Shown here: in pieces, positions 27,399 to 35,462 of the stretch
Layout: every line of letters begins with the position of its first letter
Position numbering within the stretch: the first letter of the stretch is position 1
Origin: Pseudomonadota bacterium
GTDB lineage: Bacteria; Pseudomonadota; Gammaproteobacteria; Thiotrichales; Thiotrichaceae
Direction of reading: 5' to 3'
NCBI GenBank assembly: GCA_002747435.1
Contig: PDPH01000047.1
Location: 62,001 to 126,000 of the forward strand
DNA length: 64,000 nucleotides
Notes under the pieces: model-generated
What the model was told of the DNA's origin: nothing
Seen by the model: the letters and a program-made list of their open reading frames with translations, nothing else
Database searches by the model: none
Made by a program: the position numbers and the translations under genes

Positions 27399-28156
27399 AC
27401 CTTTTCAGATCGCTCTATATAATCCAAACCACCACTGGCCATTGCTGGCCCTTCCCATGAAAATGCGCCACTACCCATAAACTCACCTGTACCATCCCAC
27501 AGGTCAATGTGATCACCTTGGTTATTTTCACCCCAAAAATTTTCACAAAAAATAATGCCCGTGCGATTTACATAATCTTGCCAAGTCACGTGGCTACTGA
27601 TTTCAGCTTTACCAAAACGACTCGCATGATTGCGTAACCAAGTCGCTAATTCGCGCGCCCGCAAAGTATGTCCTGCACCTTTATGACCACCAAACCAACA
27701 CTGCACACCATCATAGCCTTCCAGTAAAGCACTACGTGCCAGACATACACCCATGCGTATTGCACACTGATTGGCGAAATTAGGCACGCCGTCTTCACGT
27801 CGACAAGGTTGCATTTCGTAATGACTAATATTGGGATGATTTTGCCACAAACGCCCAAAGCCAAGATTCACCCCTTCCGTAGGTAACGGTATTAACGGAT
27901 CCATTGGGTGTTCAGGCGTAGGTATGGCGGGCGTTTCAGTATCATTAGGAGTATCCTCCCCACTTGCAGCAGATGGGGAAGAGATAGTCGGATCAGGTGT
28001 AACAGCTTCTTCTCCTATCACTGCCTCTTCTGAAGGGTTGGGTAGATTGCCTGTTTCTGCTTCCGTTGTACTATTGCTTGGGTTATTGCTGCTATTAGGG
28101 CGACGATGCTCCGTACCACCGAATAAAGAACGAAGCCATTCTAGAAATGCTTGCAT
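27377..28156 (-). CDS. Tae4-type peptidoglycan amidase with disordered N-terminal extension
   Basis: 259 residues. About residues 97-259 fit the type VI amidase effector 4 family: a papain-like fold with Cys131 (NQCAIRMGVCL), a conserved HTLRARELATWL helix, and catalytic His216 in QGDHIDLWDG followed by Asp218. Such enzymes cut gamma-D-Glu-mDAP bonds. In front are a short amphipathic or hydrophobic start (MQAFLEWLRSLFGG) and about 70 residues rich in Ser, Thr, Pro, Asn and Glu. There is no cleavable signal peptide. No type VI structural gene (hcp, vgrG, tss) is in the window, so delivery is unclear. It could be an orphan effector or a domesticated cell-wall enzyme. It is coupled to the lipoprotein gene at 26871. 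Confidence 0.82.
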   Translation of the reverse strand: MQAFLEWLRSLFGGTEHRRPNSSNNPSNSTTEAETGNLPNPSEEAVIGEEAVTPDPTISSPSAASGEDTPNDTETPAIPTPEHPMDPLIPLPTEGVNLGFGRLWQNHPNISHYEMQPCRREDGVPNFANQCAIRMGVCLARSALLEGYDGVQCWFGGHKGAGHTLRARELATWLRNHASRFGKAEISSHVTWQDYVNRTGIIFCENFWGENNQGDHIDLWDGTGEFMGSGAFSWEGPAMASGGLDYIERSEKVWFWPVY

Positions 28157-28287
28157 GCAATAAATTCTCCATCTTGATCAAAACACGACAATAATACGAC
28201 TTAATTTACTGTCTAGACTATAGGAGAAAATCTAAAAATTTGCCCAGAAGAAACAACCAAAAAAGTAACTAAGGCATTAAAAATGCG

Positions 28288-28878
28288 TTAATTTGCCAAA
28301 CAACGCTCGCGCAGAATGCTGCTACGCGGAAAGTGCGCACTCAGAAATTCCATCTGATCAGCCAAAATGCTTTTACCTTGTAGAAAAATATATTCCACAT
28401 AAGTTGGCTGGAAGGGTACGGCTAACAAAGGCATACCAGCCTGCTCAGGCGTACGCCCCCCTTTTCGGCTATTGCAATGTTTACAGGCTGTTACCACATT
28501 CGTCCAAATATCATGCCCACCTAAAACAATGGGGCGCACATGATCACGGGACAAATCCTTAGCCATGAAACGATCACCGCAATATAGACAGATGTGATTA
28601 TCACGACGAAATAAAGTTGGATTATTTAAAGGTGGTACATACTTTGAGCCAAACAACCCCTGCTTACTACCGAAAGTAGCAATAATTGAATTAAGCTCCA
28701 GCTCACTAAGCAAGCCTGTTTTGGCATTAAAACCGCCACGGACACGCATCAAGGATGTACCACAGGTATAAGCAACTTGATCAGTATAATAAAGCTTGAC
28801 CGCAGTCTGAAATGGAATCCATTCCAGAGGCATTCCGCTGATGTCCGTGCGCAGAATAAGTTGTTGCAAATTTGACAT
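28288..28878 (-). CDS. HNH endonuclease family protein
   Basis: About 196 residues from the ATG with AAGGAAG 5 bases upstream. The HNH core is intact: zinc-type knuckle CLYCGDRF, the metal-binding LSRDHVRPIVLGG, then WTNVVTACKHCNSRKGG with the second CxxC. An N-terminal domain of about 95 residues (MPLEWIPFQTAVKLYYTDQV) precedes it. This solo HNH type is common in gammaproteobacteria and its biological role is unknown; it is not next to restriction or phage genes here. Its promoter region is shared with the divergent small gene under FNR-like boxes. Confidence 0.85.
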   Translation of the reverse strand: MSNLQQLILRTDISGMPLEWIPFQTAVKLYYTDQVAYTCGTSLMRVRGGFNAKTGLLSELELNSIIATFGSKQGLFGSKYVPPLNNPTLFRRDNHICLYCGDRFMAKDLSRDHVRPIVLGGHDIWTNVVTACKHCNSRKGGRTPEQAGMPLLAVPFQPTYVEYIFLQGKSILADQMEFLSAHFPRSSILRERCLAN

Positions 28879-28988
28879 TATGCTTCCTTCTTCCACGGAA
28901 TCATTGCGCACTTTAGCAGGGTCACATGACTAATTCATTAAATATCCCGTAACAACAAGCCATGCCGCCCTACTGTATCACTGATCTT

Positions 28989-29002
28989 TTGACACAAATC
29001 AA
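28989..29002. promoter_or_regulatory. FNR/ANR-type box 1
   Basis: TTGAC-ACAA-ATCAA matches the FNR consensus TTGAT-N4-ATCAA at 9 of 10 positions. It lies 59 bases upstream of a second box with the same half-sites and 111 bases upstream of the divergent HNH gene start. Confidence 0.7.
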
Positions 29003-29047
29003 CTAGCTTTGGAAAGCAATCACTTAATCAACGACAACTGGCAGAGT

Positions 29048-29061
29048 TTGACGCAAATCAA
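29048..29061 (+). promoter_or_regulatory. FNR/ANR-type box 2, class II promoter geometry
   Basis: TTGAC-GCAA-ATCAA, 9 of 10 consensus positions and a form typical of ANR/FNR sites. A TATAGT at 29084-29089 places the start point near 29096, so the box centre (29054.5) falls at about -41.5, exactly the spacing of a class II FNR-activated promoter. Confidence 0.8.
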
Positions 29062-29135
29062 CAGTTATTCGTTTAAATTTAGCTATAGTCGGGGTCTATG
29101 AGTAAGCGTCTTTTTACCTGAAAGAGAGATAATAT

Positions 29136-29231
29136 ATGTTCAGTTTTGACTATGGCTTGCCTGCTGCTTTGATTATCCTGCTAATTATTACAGGCTGGTT
29201 GAGTTTCTTTTCTGTTGTATTGTTTGGCTAA
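29136..29231 (+). CDS. 31-residue small membrane protein
   Basis: An ATG frame of 31 codons (MFSFDYGLPAALIILLIITG then WLSFFSVVLFG) that is almost entirely one membrane helix. GAGAGA lies about 7 bases upstream, a class II FNR-type promoter lies 40-90 bases upstream, and a strong terminator follows 30 bases after the stop. The unit is therefore a complete single-gene transcription unit induced when oxygen is low. It recalls small accessory subunits of terminal oxidases or other respiratory enzymes, but I recognise no specific family. Confidence 0.72.
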   Translation: MFSFDYGLPAALIILLIITGWLSFFSVVLFG

Positions 29232-29261
29232 ATTCAAGTAGCCAAGCAATAATAAAGATAA

Positions 29262-29284
29262 AAAGGCCGTTTAAAGCGGCCTTT
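29262..29284. terminator. bidirectional terminator between the small membrane protein and rpoH
   Basis: AAAGGCCG (29262-29269) and CGGCCTTT (29277-29284) form a perfect 8-bp stem with a seven-base loop. Confidence 0.85.
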
Positions 29285-29334
29285 GGTTCGTTTTGGTTTG
29301 TGGTTCATTTAGCTCAGATCAAGCGCTCATACGC

Positions 29335-30219
29335 TCAGTTAGAGTAAGCCTGTGGCTCATCTTCGGCTACCGCTAATTTTAGTTTTTTTACTGCTGCATT
29401 TTCCAACTGACGAATGCGCTCTGCGGATACATTGTATTTTTCAGCCAAATCCTGCAAGGTTGCCTTCTGCTCAACCAACCAACGGCTAGCCAAAATATCT
29501 CGGCTACGCTCATCCAAACGCTCCAAAGCACTAGCAAAGCGATGGCGAGTATAATCTTCCCATTCGGCATTTTCTAAAGCATCTGCCGGATCAGCCGCTT
29601 CGGCGGCCAAATACTGACTAGGGGAGTAAGCCGCTTCATCCTCATCTTGATCCACTGCCAGATCAAAGGCTATATCCTGCGAACCTAACCTTTGTTCCAT
29701 TTCCAGCACATCCGCTTTACTCACGCCTAGATCATTTGCCACTTCCTCAGCCTGATCATTAGATAACCAACCCAAACGTGACTTGCTACTGCGCAAGTTA
29801 AAGAATAATTTACGCTGGGCTTTGGTGGTCGCCACCTTGACAATACGCCAATTACGTAAAATATATTCGTGAATTTCGGCACGAATCCAGTGCACTGCAA
29901 AAGAAATAAGGCGCACATTCATTTCAGGGTCAAAGCGCTTCACCGCTTTCATCAAACCCACATTCCCTTCTTGCACCAGATCGCTCAATGGTAAACCATA
30001 ACCGCTATAGCCACGCGCAACCTTTACAACAAAACGTAGGTTGTGCAGAATGAGTTTACGTGCTGCTTCTAGGTTCTGGTTATAGAAAAGATCATCCGCC
30101 AGCTCCCGTTCATCCTCAGCGCTCAATACTGGTATAGCATGGATGGCATGGATATAACTTTCCAGATTCCCAACTGGAACCGGCAAACCTTGCCCCCGTA
30201 GAACTAAAGCATTCGTCAT
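29335..30219 (-). CDS. rpoH: RNA polymerase heat-shock sigma factor RpoH (sigma-32)
   Basis: 294 residues. RpoH directs RNA polymerase to heat-shock promoters. The region 2 core-binding and -10 helices ([36 protein letters not shown]) are present, as is the diagnostic RpoH box [10 protein letters not shown] that separates it from RpoD and RpoS. The region 4 helix-turn-helix reads [21 protein letters not shown] perfect HrcA operator sits 37-63 bases upstream of the ATG, an uncommon added layer of control. The predicted target clpB, with a sigma-32 promoter, is nearby. Confidence 0.98.
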   Translation of the reverse strand: MTNALVLRGQGLPVPVGNLESYIHAIHAIPVLSAEDERELADDLFYNQNLEAARKLILHNLRFVVKVARGYSGYGLPLSDLVQEGNVGLMKAVKRFDPEMNVRLISFAVHWIRAEIHEYILRNWRIVKVATTKAQRKLFFNLRSSKSRLGWLSNDQAEEVANDLGVSKADVLEMEQRLGSQDIAFDLAVDQDEDEAAYSPSQYLAAEAADPADALENAEWEDYTRHRFASALERLDERSRDILASRWLVEQKATLQDLAEKYNVSAERIRQLENAAVKKLKLAVAEDEPQAYSN

Positions 30220-30255
30220 GATCTTTGTATCTCCTAAATTATGCTGAAGCTGATA

Positions 30256-30282
30256 TTAGCACTCTTAGCGTTAGAGTGCTAA
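30256..30282 (-). promoter_or_regulatory. CIRCE element (HrcA operator) upstream of rpoH
   Basis: TTAGCACTC-N9-GAGTGCTAA, a perfect 9-9-9 match to the CIRCE consensus. It lies in the rpoH leader or promoter, 37 bases before the ATG. The repressor gene hrcA is at 35463-36521. Confidence 0.96.
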
Positions 30283-30416
30283 TTCTCCCACTAGTTCCTA
30301 GACTAATAGCTTAATCAAACTTCAAACTGGCCACATGACAAATCTTTAATGGTGTATTCAATAAAGCGTGCTACAGTTGTGCTAAACTGATCAGAACTAT
30401 CAAAAATAACAACAAC

Positions 30417-32687
30417 ATGAGCACAGAATACACATCCTTGCTAGAAAAAATTGATGATAACAGCTCGCTGACGGTGGAAGAACGCGAGAATATCGCCAAT
30501 ATTATTGCAAATTTATACGATGAGCTCAAAAATACCCGCGAACAAACCAAGCAATTATCTACCCGACTATATAACCGCGATACCGTCGTAGAAGACTTGG
30601 AAAAAGCTTTAGCTTCTCGTGAAGCCCAGCTACAAACTAAAGAGGCTATTCTGCAAAAAGCGCAACAAGCCGAACAATCCTATCAAGAGAAATCCAATCA
30701 AGTGGAGCGCCGCTTGCAGGAACGCGATCACATCATAGATGCTAGGGATGAAAGTATCCGCGAACGTGACAGTTTATTACGCACTCTGGAAAAACGTTTG
30801 CATGATAATGAACGTCTACTAGCTGAACATGAAAAAAGCCTGCGCGAACGTGATGACCTGATCAGACAGCGTGAAAAACAGCTTGAAGAAAAAGAGCGCC
30901 AAATCAGTAAGCGTGACCGCGAAATTGAGCAACGTGACAAACAACTGAGTCGCCGCGATATATCCCTCAACGAATACGAACGCCAACTGCGTGAATTAAA
31001 TGGCTGGGTCAGCACTCAACAAAAAGAACGTCACGAACAAGAAAGCATACTGGCGAATTACCATAAGCAACTCACCGAACTAGAACAACAATTACAAATA
31101 CGCGATGAGCGCACCCAAAAGCAAGAAGAACAATTGCGCATCCGTGACGAAGAAATTCGCACACGCGACCAGCAATTAACCAAACACATTGAAGCCGTCA
31201 GTCAGCGCAATGAGCAAATGGCTGAGCAAACTCAACTATTACATGAAAAAGAATCACACAATGCTCACTTCGGGCAATTGCTACAACAAAGAGACCAATT
31301 AATTATCGAAAAAGAGCAACAACTGATTAAGCGTGATCACTTGATTCAAGAGCATGAGCAACAACTTCAACGCCGTGATGAACAAATCAGCTCACAATTT
31401 GAACAACTCCAAGAGCGTGATCGTGAGCTAGGGCAGCGTGATGCTCAAATTAGCCTACTCCAACAACAATTGGAGCAGCTAGATCAAGCACTCACAAATC
31501 AGCAAACCGCTATTGCCACCAATAATAATATCTTTCAACAATTACAAAACGATATATTGGAGCGTGACCAACAAATTAAGTCATTACAGGAAATACTGAT
31601 TCAAAAAGATAATCTGTTACAAGAGCGGGATAACAAAGTAACCGAGTTGTCTACACTACTCCAACAACAGGAAAAATTATTACTTGACCAAGAATCCCAG
31701 CTTAATCAACGGGAGCAAACTTTGTCTGAGCAAAGCCAAATGCTCAGCCAGCGCGAACAAAGTATCAATGAACAAGAGTTACAACAGATTGAGCGCGACA
31801 ATGCACTGAATCAACGCGATACAGCACAGAATAACCGTGAGCAAATACTGGTAGAACGTGAACAACAATTGAATCATCGTGAGCAAGCTTCGATTGAGCA
31901 GGAGCGTCTCATGAATAAACACTTAGAAAAGCTGCAAAACCTAGCCCAACAAGAACAAGACAATCAACTTCATCTCGCTCAGGTGGTAGAAAGCAATTTG
32001 GCGCGTATGGCTGACCAAGTCAAATCGGACATTGGCCAGCAAGGTGCTGATTTACGCAGACAGTTCAAACTGATTAGCAAAATGATTGAAGCCAGTAATC
32101 AAGAACAATATGAGCACTTCCAAGAAAAGTTAGGCACTGTGATGAATGCACTCAACAATAATATCCAGAACCGTAACGAAGCTCAGGAAATGTTTCAGCA
32201 ATTAACAGCCCAGCTCAGCCAGATGCCTAATCCCAGTCAACAACAGTCTGAACTCCTCAACCTTTATCAGCAGCATGCTGAACAGCAACAACACTATTCA
32301 CAACAGATGCTGCAACACCTCGAAACACTTTTACAAAACTCACAACAAGCCAATCGCATTGAAAGCATTGAAACTAATAGCGCAGTATTGGAGGAACTCC
32401 ATCAACAGTATGAAACGCAACTTCAGCAACAACACGAAAATTTATTACACCAGATTAAAGCGCTGTTCAAAAATTTAGAGAGCCATCAAACGCCTTCTAC
32501 GCATAGTCAAGTAGATAACAGCGAAGACTATCAACAGTTACTCAGTCAATTGTTACGGCGAGACAAAGTGATTGAGCTAAAAGATCAAATGATTGCCCAA
32601 CTCAATCAACAATTACTTATCAAGGAAAAATTCCTGCGCCAAAAAGATAGGCAACTGCAAGGCAAAACAGCGAGCGACTCAACCTGA
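30417..32687 (+). CDS. very long charged coiled-coil protein
   Basis: 756 residues with no signal peptide and no membrane segment. After about 45 residues (MSTEYTSLLEKIDDNSSLTV) nearly the whole chain is coiled coil, extremely rich in Gln, Glu, Arg and Leu. A 7-residue period with Arg-Asp at a fixed place recurs tens of times (QERDHII, RERDSLL, QRDKQLS, RRDEQIS, ERDQQIK). Near residue 520-600 the pattern changes (AQVVESNLARMADQVKSDIG), and the C-terminus returns to RRDKVIELKDQMIAQLNQQL. It is probably a cytoplasmic filament or scaffold. I recognise no family; crescentin/bactofilin-type or polar-organiser roles are possible but unproven. It is monocistronic. Confidence 0.8.
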   Translation: MSTEYTSLLEKIDDNSSLTVEERENIANIIANLYDELKNTREQTKQLSTRLYNRDTVVEDLEKALASREAQLQTKEAILQKAQQAEQSYQEKSNQVERRLQERDHIIDARDESIRERDSLLRTLEKRLHDNERLLAEHEKSLRERDDLIRQREKQLEEKERQISKRDREIEQRDKQLSRRDISLNEYERQLRELNGWVSTQQKERHEQESILANYHKQLTELEQQLQIRDERTQKQEEQLRIRDEEIRTRDQQLTKHIEAVSQRNEQMAEQTQLLHEKESHNAHFGQLLQQRDQLIIEKEQQLIKRDHLIQEHEQQLQRRDEQISSQFEQLQERDRELGQRDAQISLLQQQLEQLDQALTNQQTAIATNNNIFQQLQNDILERDQQIKSLQEILIQKDNLLQERDNKVTELSTLLQQQEKLLLDQESQLNQREQTLSEQSQMLSQREQSINEQELQQIERDNALNQRDTAQNNREQILVEREQQLNHREQASIEQERLMNKHLEKLQNLAQQEQDNQLHLAQVVESNLARMADQVKSDIGQQGADLRRQFKLISKMIEASNQEQYEHFQEKLGTVMNALNNNIQNRNEAQEMFQQLTAQLSQMPNPSQQQSELLNLYQQHAEQQQHYSQQMLQHLETLLQNSQQANRIESIETNSAVLEELHQQYETQLQQQHENLLHQIKALFKNLESHQTPSTHSQVDNSEDYQQLLSQLLRRDKVIELKDQMIAQLNQQLLIKEKFLRQKDRQLQGKTASDST

Positions 32688-32698
32688 TACCGGCTGTG

Positions 32699-34051
32699 TT
32701 ATGTCTGCTCTGGTGCATGCCCGGTCGCTGGAGTCACCGGCAGAGTTACCTCAACGGTGGTACCCACTCCCCGTTCGCTGCGAATCATTAACTCACCACC
32801 ATGTGCTTCCACAATCAGTCGAACCAAGTACAAGCCCAGCCCGAAGCCTCCAGTCTTACGGGTACGCGAGGCATCGGTACGGTAAAATGGCTCTGTTAAA
32901 TGTGCAAGATGTTCAGCAGCAATCCCCGGTCCGTGATCCTTAATTCGCAGCACGACCTGATTACTGTCCAGTTGGGTACTGATGTTTACGGATTGCATAG
33001 TCTGTTGCTGACTCTGATATTTCAGTGCATTATCCAGCAGATTACGGATTACCAGTTTGATGCGCACATTATCCAGTGCCTGTAACGGCAGGGCTGATGA
33101 CAGTGCCAGTTCTACGGTTGCTTGTGGGAAATGTTCATTCACCACCGCACGTACCAGCTCATTCAGGTTCAGCTCGGTGGTATTGAGTGCGGTATGGCGA
33201 CCCTTCAGCCGCTCGGCTTCCAGCAGCTCATTAATCATCGCCTCCATTTCATTCAAATCACGGTGAATATGACCTTGGGCAGTAGACTCTTCTAGTAAGG
33301 CCAGCGAAACTTTGGCACGAGTGAGCGGGCTGCGTAGTTCATGGCTGATCGCCAGCAATAATTCGCGTTTGCTTTCCAGCATCTGTTCAATATCATCCGC
33401 CATTTGATTGATGCTGAGTGCCAGTTCACCCAGTTCATCATTGCGGGCTACTTGGATGCGGTGTGACAAGTCACCCGAGCCGATCTGTTTAACGCCGCTC
33501 TGGATGGTCTGTACCGGTCGGAATAAATGCCGGATCAGGTAATACAATGCGGCCAGAATCAGCAGTAAGATCACAACGCCAAACAACAAGCCGCCTTTGT
33601 GATGATTTGGGCGCTGCCAGCCTTTGCCCCACAGATAGACGGTGTCGGTACCATCCCTGCTCTGGTAGCTGAGCACCACACCATCCCGTTCAAGATTGTA
33701 GGCGATGCGCTGGCCGTCGGTAGTCATGAAGCGACTAGGCAATGGGGCGGCAGTGATCCAAGCGGGGAAGGTGTTGCTCTGCCAGCGCTCCGTGCCAGAG
33801 ATGATAAGGATTTCCAGCGGCAGGGTATTGGCCAGTATCCGTGCACGTTGTTTATCCGGCGGGTTACCAATGTCCTTTACCAAATATTCTGCATACTGAC
33901 GCAAATGCGGCACAACCTGATGTTTAACGTGGTGACGGATGGCGGTGCCGAGCATGCCCTGAAACAGAATGCTGATCAACAGGCCGGTAATCAGGAAAAT
34001 CAGCAGCAGGCGCAGCGACAACGAGTGACGGATTCTTTGAATGAGCTTCAT
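32699..34051 (-). CDS. sensor histidine kinase, CpxA/RstB-like
   Basis: 450 residues. Two membrane segments (about 13-35 and 152-172) enclose a periplasmic sensor domain of about 115 residues. Then come a HAMP domain (RHLFRPVQTIQSGVKQIGSG), the H-box AISHELRSPLTRAKVSLALL, the N-box NLLDNALKYQ, DHGPGIA and GFGLGLYLV. The partner regulator starts 10 bases upstream and a Spy/CpxP-like periplasmic protein precedes both, as in Cpx-type envelope-stress systems. The coding sequence looks more GC-rich than its neighbours. I withhold the name cpxA because the sensor domain was not compared. Confidence 0.9.
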   Translation of the reverse strand: MKLIQRIRHSLSLRLLLIFLITGLLISILFQGMLGTAIRHHVKHQVVPHLRQYAEYLVKDIGNPPDKQRARILANTLPLEILIISGTERWQSNTFPAWITAAPLPSRFMTTDGQRIAYNLERDGVVLSYQSRDGTDTVYLWGKGWQRPNHHKGGLLFGVVILLLILAALYYLIRHLFRPVQTIQSGVKQIGSGDLSHRIQVARNDELGELALSINQMADDIEQMLESKRELLLAISHELRSPLTRAKVSLALLEESTAQGHIHRDLNEMEAMINELLEAERLKGRHTALNTTELNLNELVRAVVNEHFPQATVELALSSALPLQALDNVRIKLVIRNLLDNALKYQSQQQTMQSVNISTQLDSNQVVLRIKDHGPGIAAEHLAHLTEPFYRTDASRTRKTGGFGLGLYLVRLIVEAHGGELMIRSERGVGTTVEVTLPVTPATGHAPEQT

Positions 34052-34060
34052 CAGCTTATA

Positions 34061-34753
34061 TCAGGCTTCGGCAGCCAAAAAACGGTAACCACTACCTCGA
34101 ATGGTTTGGATACAATTCAGCGGTTTCAGTTTTTGGCGCAGGCGACTGACCAGAATATCGACCGAACGGGTATAGAGATCGGCATGAATACCGCGCAGTG
34201 AATTGAGAATGTCATCACGGCTGAATGCCTTATCCGCTTCGGTGGCAAAAATCAGTAGCAATTCGTATTCGCTGGTGGTCAGCTCAATATCTGCTGTGTC
34301 AAGGGTGGCTTTACGCCGTTGCCGGTCAATGCACAGGTGTTGGAAACACAGTGGCTTCTCTGTATTATAACTGACCGGTTGCGCCTGACTGCGGCGTAGA
34401 ATATTGTGGATACGGGCGACTAATTCACGCGGTTCAAACGGTTTGGCTAGATAGTCATCCGCGCCCAGCTCCAAGCCAATGACCCGATCCATGACATCAC
34501 CACGGGCGGTGAGCATCAGTACCGGCAGGTGTTGCAACGCAGGATCACGCCGAATCTGGCGGCAAATTTCAAAGCCATCGATGTCCGGTAGCATGACATC
34601 AAGAATAGTCAGATCCACATCGCCCTGTTGCAGACGATGCAGACCTTGTTGCGGGTGTATCTCACTGAGTAGATTCAGGTCATAACGGGCGAAGAATGCT
34701 TTTAACGGTTCAGCCAGTTGTTCATCATCGTCAATCAGTAAGATCGTGTGCAT
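34061..34753 (-). CDS. OmpR-family response regulator, CpxR-like
   Basis: 230 residues. The receiver domain has the acidic pocket (LIDDDEQL), phospho-acceptor Asp in LTILDVMLPDIDGFE and the conserved Lys in LAKPFEPREL. The C-terminal winged helix has TTSEYELLLIFATEADKAFS and RGSGYRFL. It stands between a Spy/CpxP-like gene and its histidine kinase on the same strand. Likely targets are envelope-stress genes including its own operon. It should be activated by the kinase encoded at 32699. Confidence 0.93.
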   Translation of the reverse strand: MHTILLIDDDEQLAEPLKAFFARYDLNLLSEIHPQQGLHRLQQGDVDLTILDVMLPDIDGFEICRQIRRDPALQHLPVLMLTARGDVMDRVIGLELGADDYLAKPFEPRELVARIHNILRRSQAQPVSYNTEKPLCFQHLCIDRQRRKATLDTADIELTTSEYELLLIFATEADKAFSRDDILNSLRGIHADLYTRSVDILVSRLRQKLKPLNCIQTIRGSGYRFLAAEA

Positions 34754-34780
34754 TGTGGATTACCCCATACGGTATTATTC

Positions 34781-35317
34781 CTAATCGTGGTGCCAACCCC
34801 GATGGTGGTCTCTTTGACCCATATCGTGGTGCCAACCCCGATGGTGGTCTCTTTGACCCATATCGTGGTGCCAACCCCGATGGTGGTCTCTTTGACCCAT
34901 TTTGTCCATCATTCCGAGCAGCTTTGTGCGCTGTTCGGCACTCAGGCTATCCGTAAAGGCAGCGATCTTACTGACCATCTCTGGCGCGTTGCCACGGAGA
35001 ACCTGCATTTTTTCATCGATCATACTGATGACCTGCTGCTGATCCAGAACTGGCTGGGATAACAGTGCCTTGATTTTCGCTTTATGATCCTCCTTTTTAT
35101 GTTCCGCACGTTTGGTCTTGACATATTCCTGAATGGCTTCTAACTGATCGACCTGAGTGTCGGTTAACTCCAACTGGCGATCCAGTTTGTAGATCATGTA
35201 ATCACCCATCATACCGTGACCACCGCCGAAATGCTTGGCGACGGCGTAACCGGATGCACCCAATATTAAAGCGATGGTGGTGACAGAACTTAAGATGATT
35301 TTTGTGGACTTCTTCAT
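34781..35317 (-). CDS. Spy/CpxP-family periplasmic protein with His-rich repeat tail
   Basis: 178 residues. A signal peptide (MKKSTKIILSSVTTIALILG, cleavage near AVA-KHF) is followed by a helical cradle with two LTxxQ-type motifs (LTDTQVDQLEAIQEY and LSAEQRTKLLGMM) as in CpxP and Spy, which act as chaperones and as a brake on the sensor kinase. The last 39 residues are three identical copies of MGQRDHHRGWHHD, giving 12 histidines that could bind Zn, Cu or Ni. It heads the operon with the response regulator and kinase. Confidence 0.88.
   Translation of the reverse strand: MKKSTKIILSSVTTIALILGASGYAVAKHFGGGHGMMGDYMIYKLDRQLELTDTQVDQLEAIQEYVKTKRAEHKKEDHKAKIKALLSQPVLDQQQVISMIDEKMQVLRGNAPEMVSKIAAFTDSLSAEQRTKLLGMMDKMGQRDHHRGWHHDMGQRDHHRGWHHDMGQRDHHRGWHHD
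34784..34900 (-). repeat. three perfect tandem copies of a 39-bp unit
   Basis: Units 34784-34822, 34823-34861 and 34862-34900 appear identical base for base. Each encodes 13 residues of the His-rich tail. Perfect identity suggests recent slippage or unequal exchange, and copy number may vary among strains. Confidence 0.95.
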
Positions 35318-35462
35318 TGGATAACTCCTTGTTCGTAATTTTGCATTAATGGGATGTCGTTTGACATGGGTGCATTATGCCGAGTTGCGGTGTAACAAGG
35401 GTTTCTGGGGTGTAACGGATTGTAACAATGTGTTGTGATATTTATTTAGTTACATCCGCTCA

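Noticed and set aside
26871..28156. A complete type VI secretion locus
   Set aside because: Only one amidase-type gene and a lipoprotein are present. No hcp, vgrG, PAAR or tss genes were seen anywhere in the window.
29098..29121. Seven-codon leader peptide MSKRLFT before the small membrane protein
   Set aside because: It begins 2 bases after the predicted transcription start, leaving no room for a ribosome binding site, and lacks attenuator structure.
28912..29135. tRNA or other structured RNA in the HNH-rpoH gap
   Set aside because: No cloverleaf arms or CCA-type end. The region is explained by FNR boxes and a promoter.
34784..34900. CRISPR-like direct repeats
   Set aside because: The 39-bp units are directly adjacent with no spacers, keep a reading frame and lie within a coding gene.
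34696..34956. Plus-strand frame with three GANPDGGLFDPYR repeats
   Set aside because: It is the antisense reading of the 39-bp repeats in the Spy/CpxP-like gene, with no start signals of its own.
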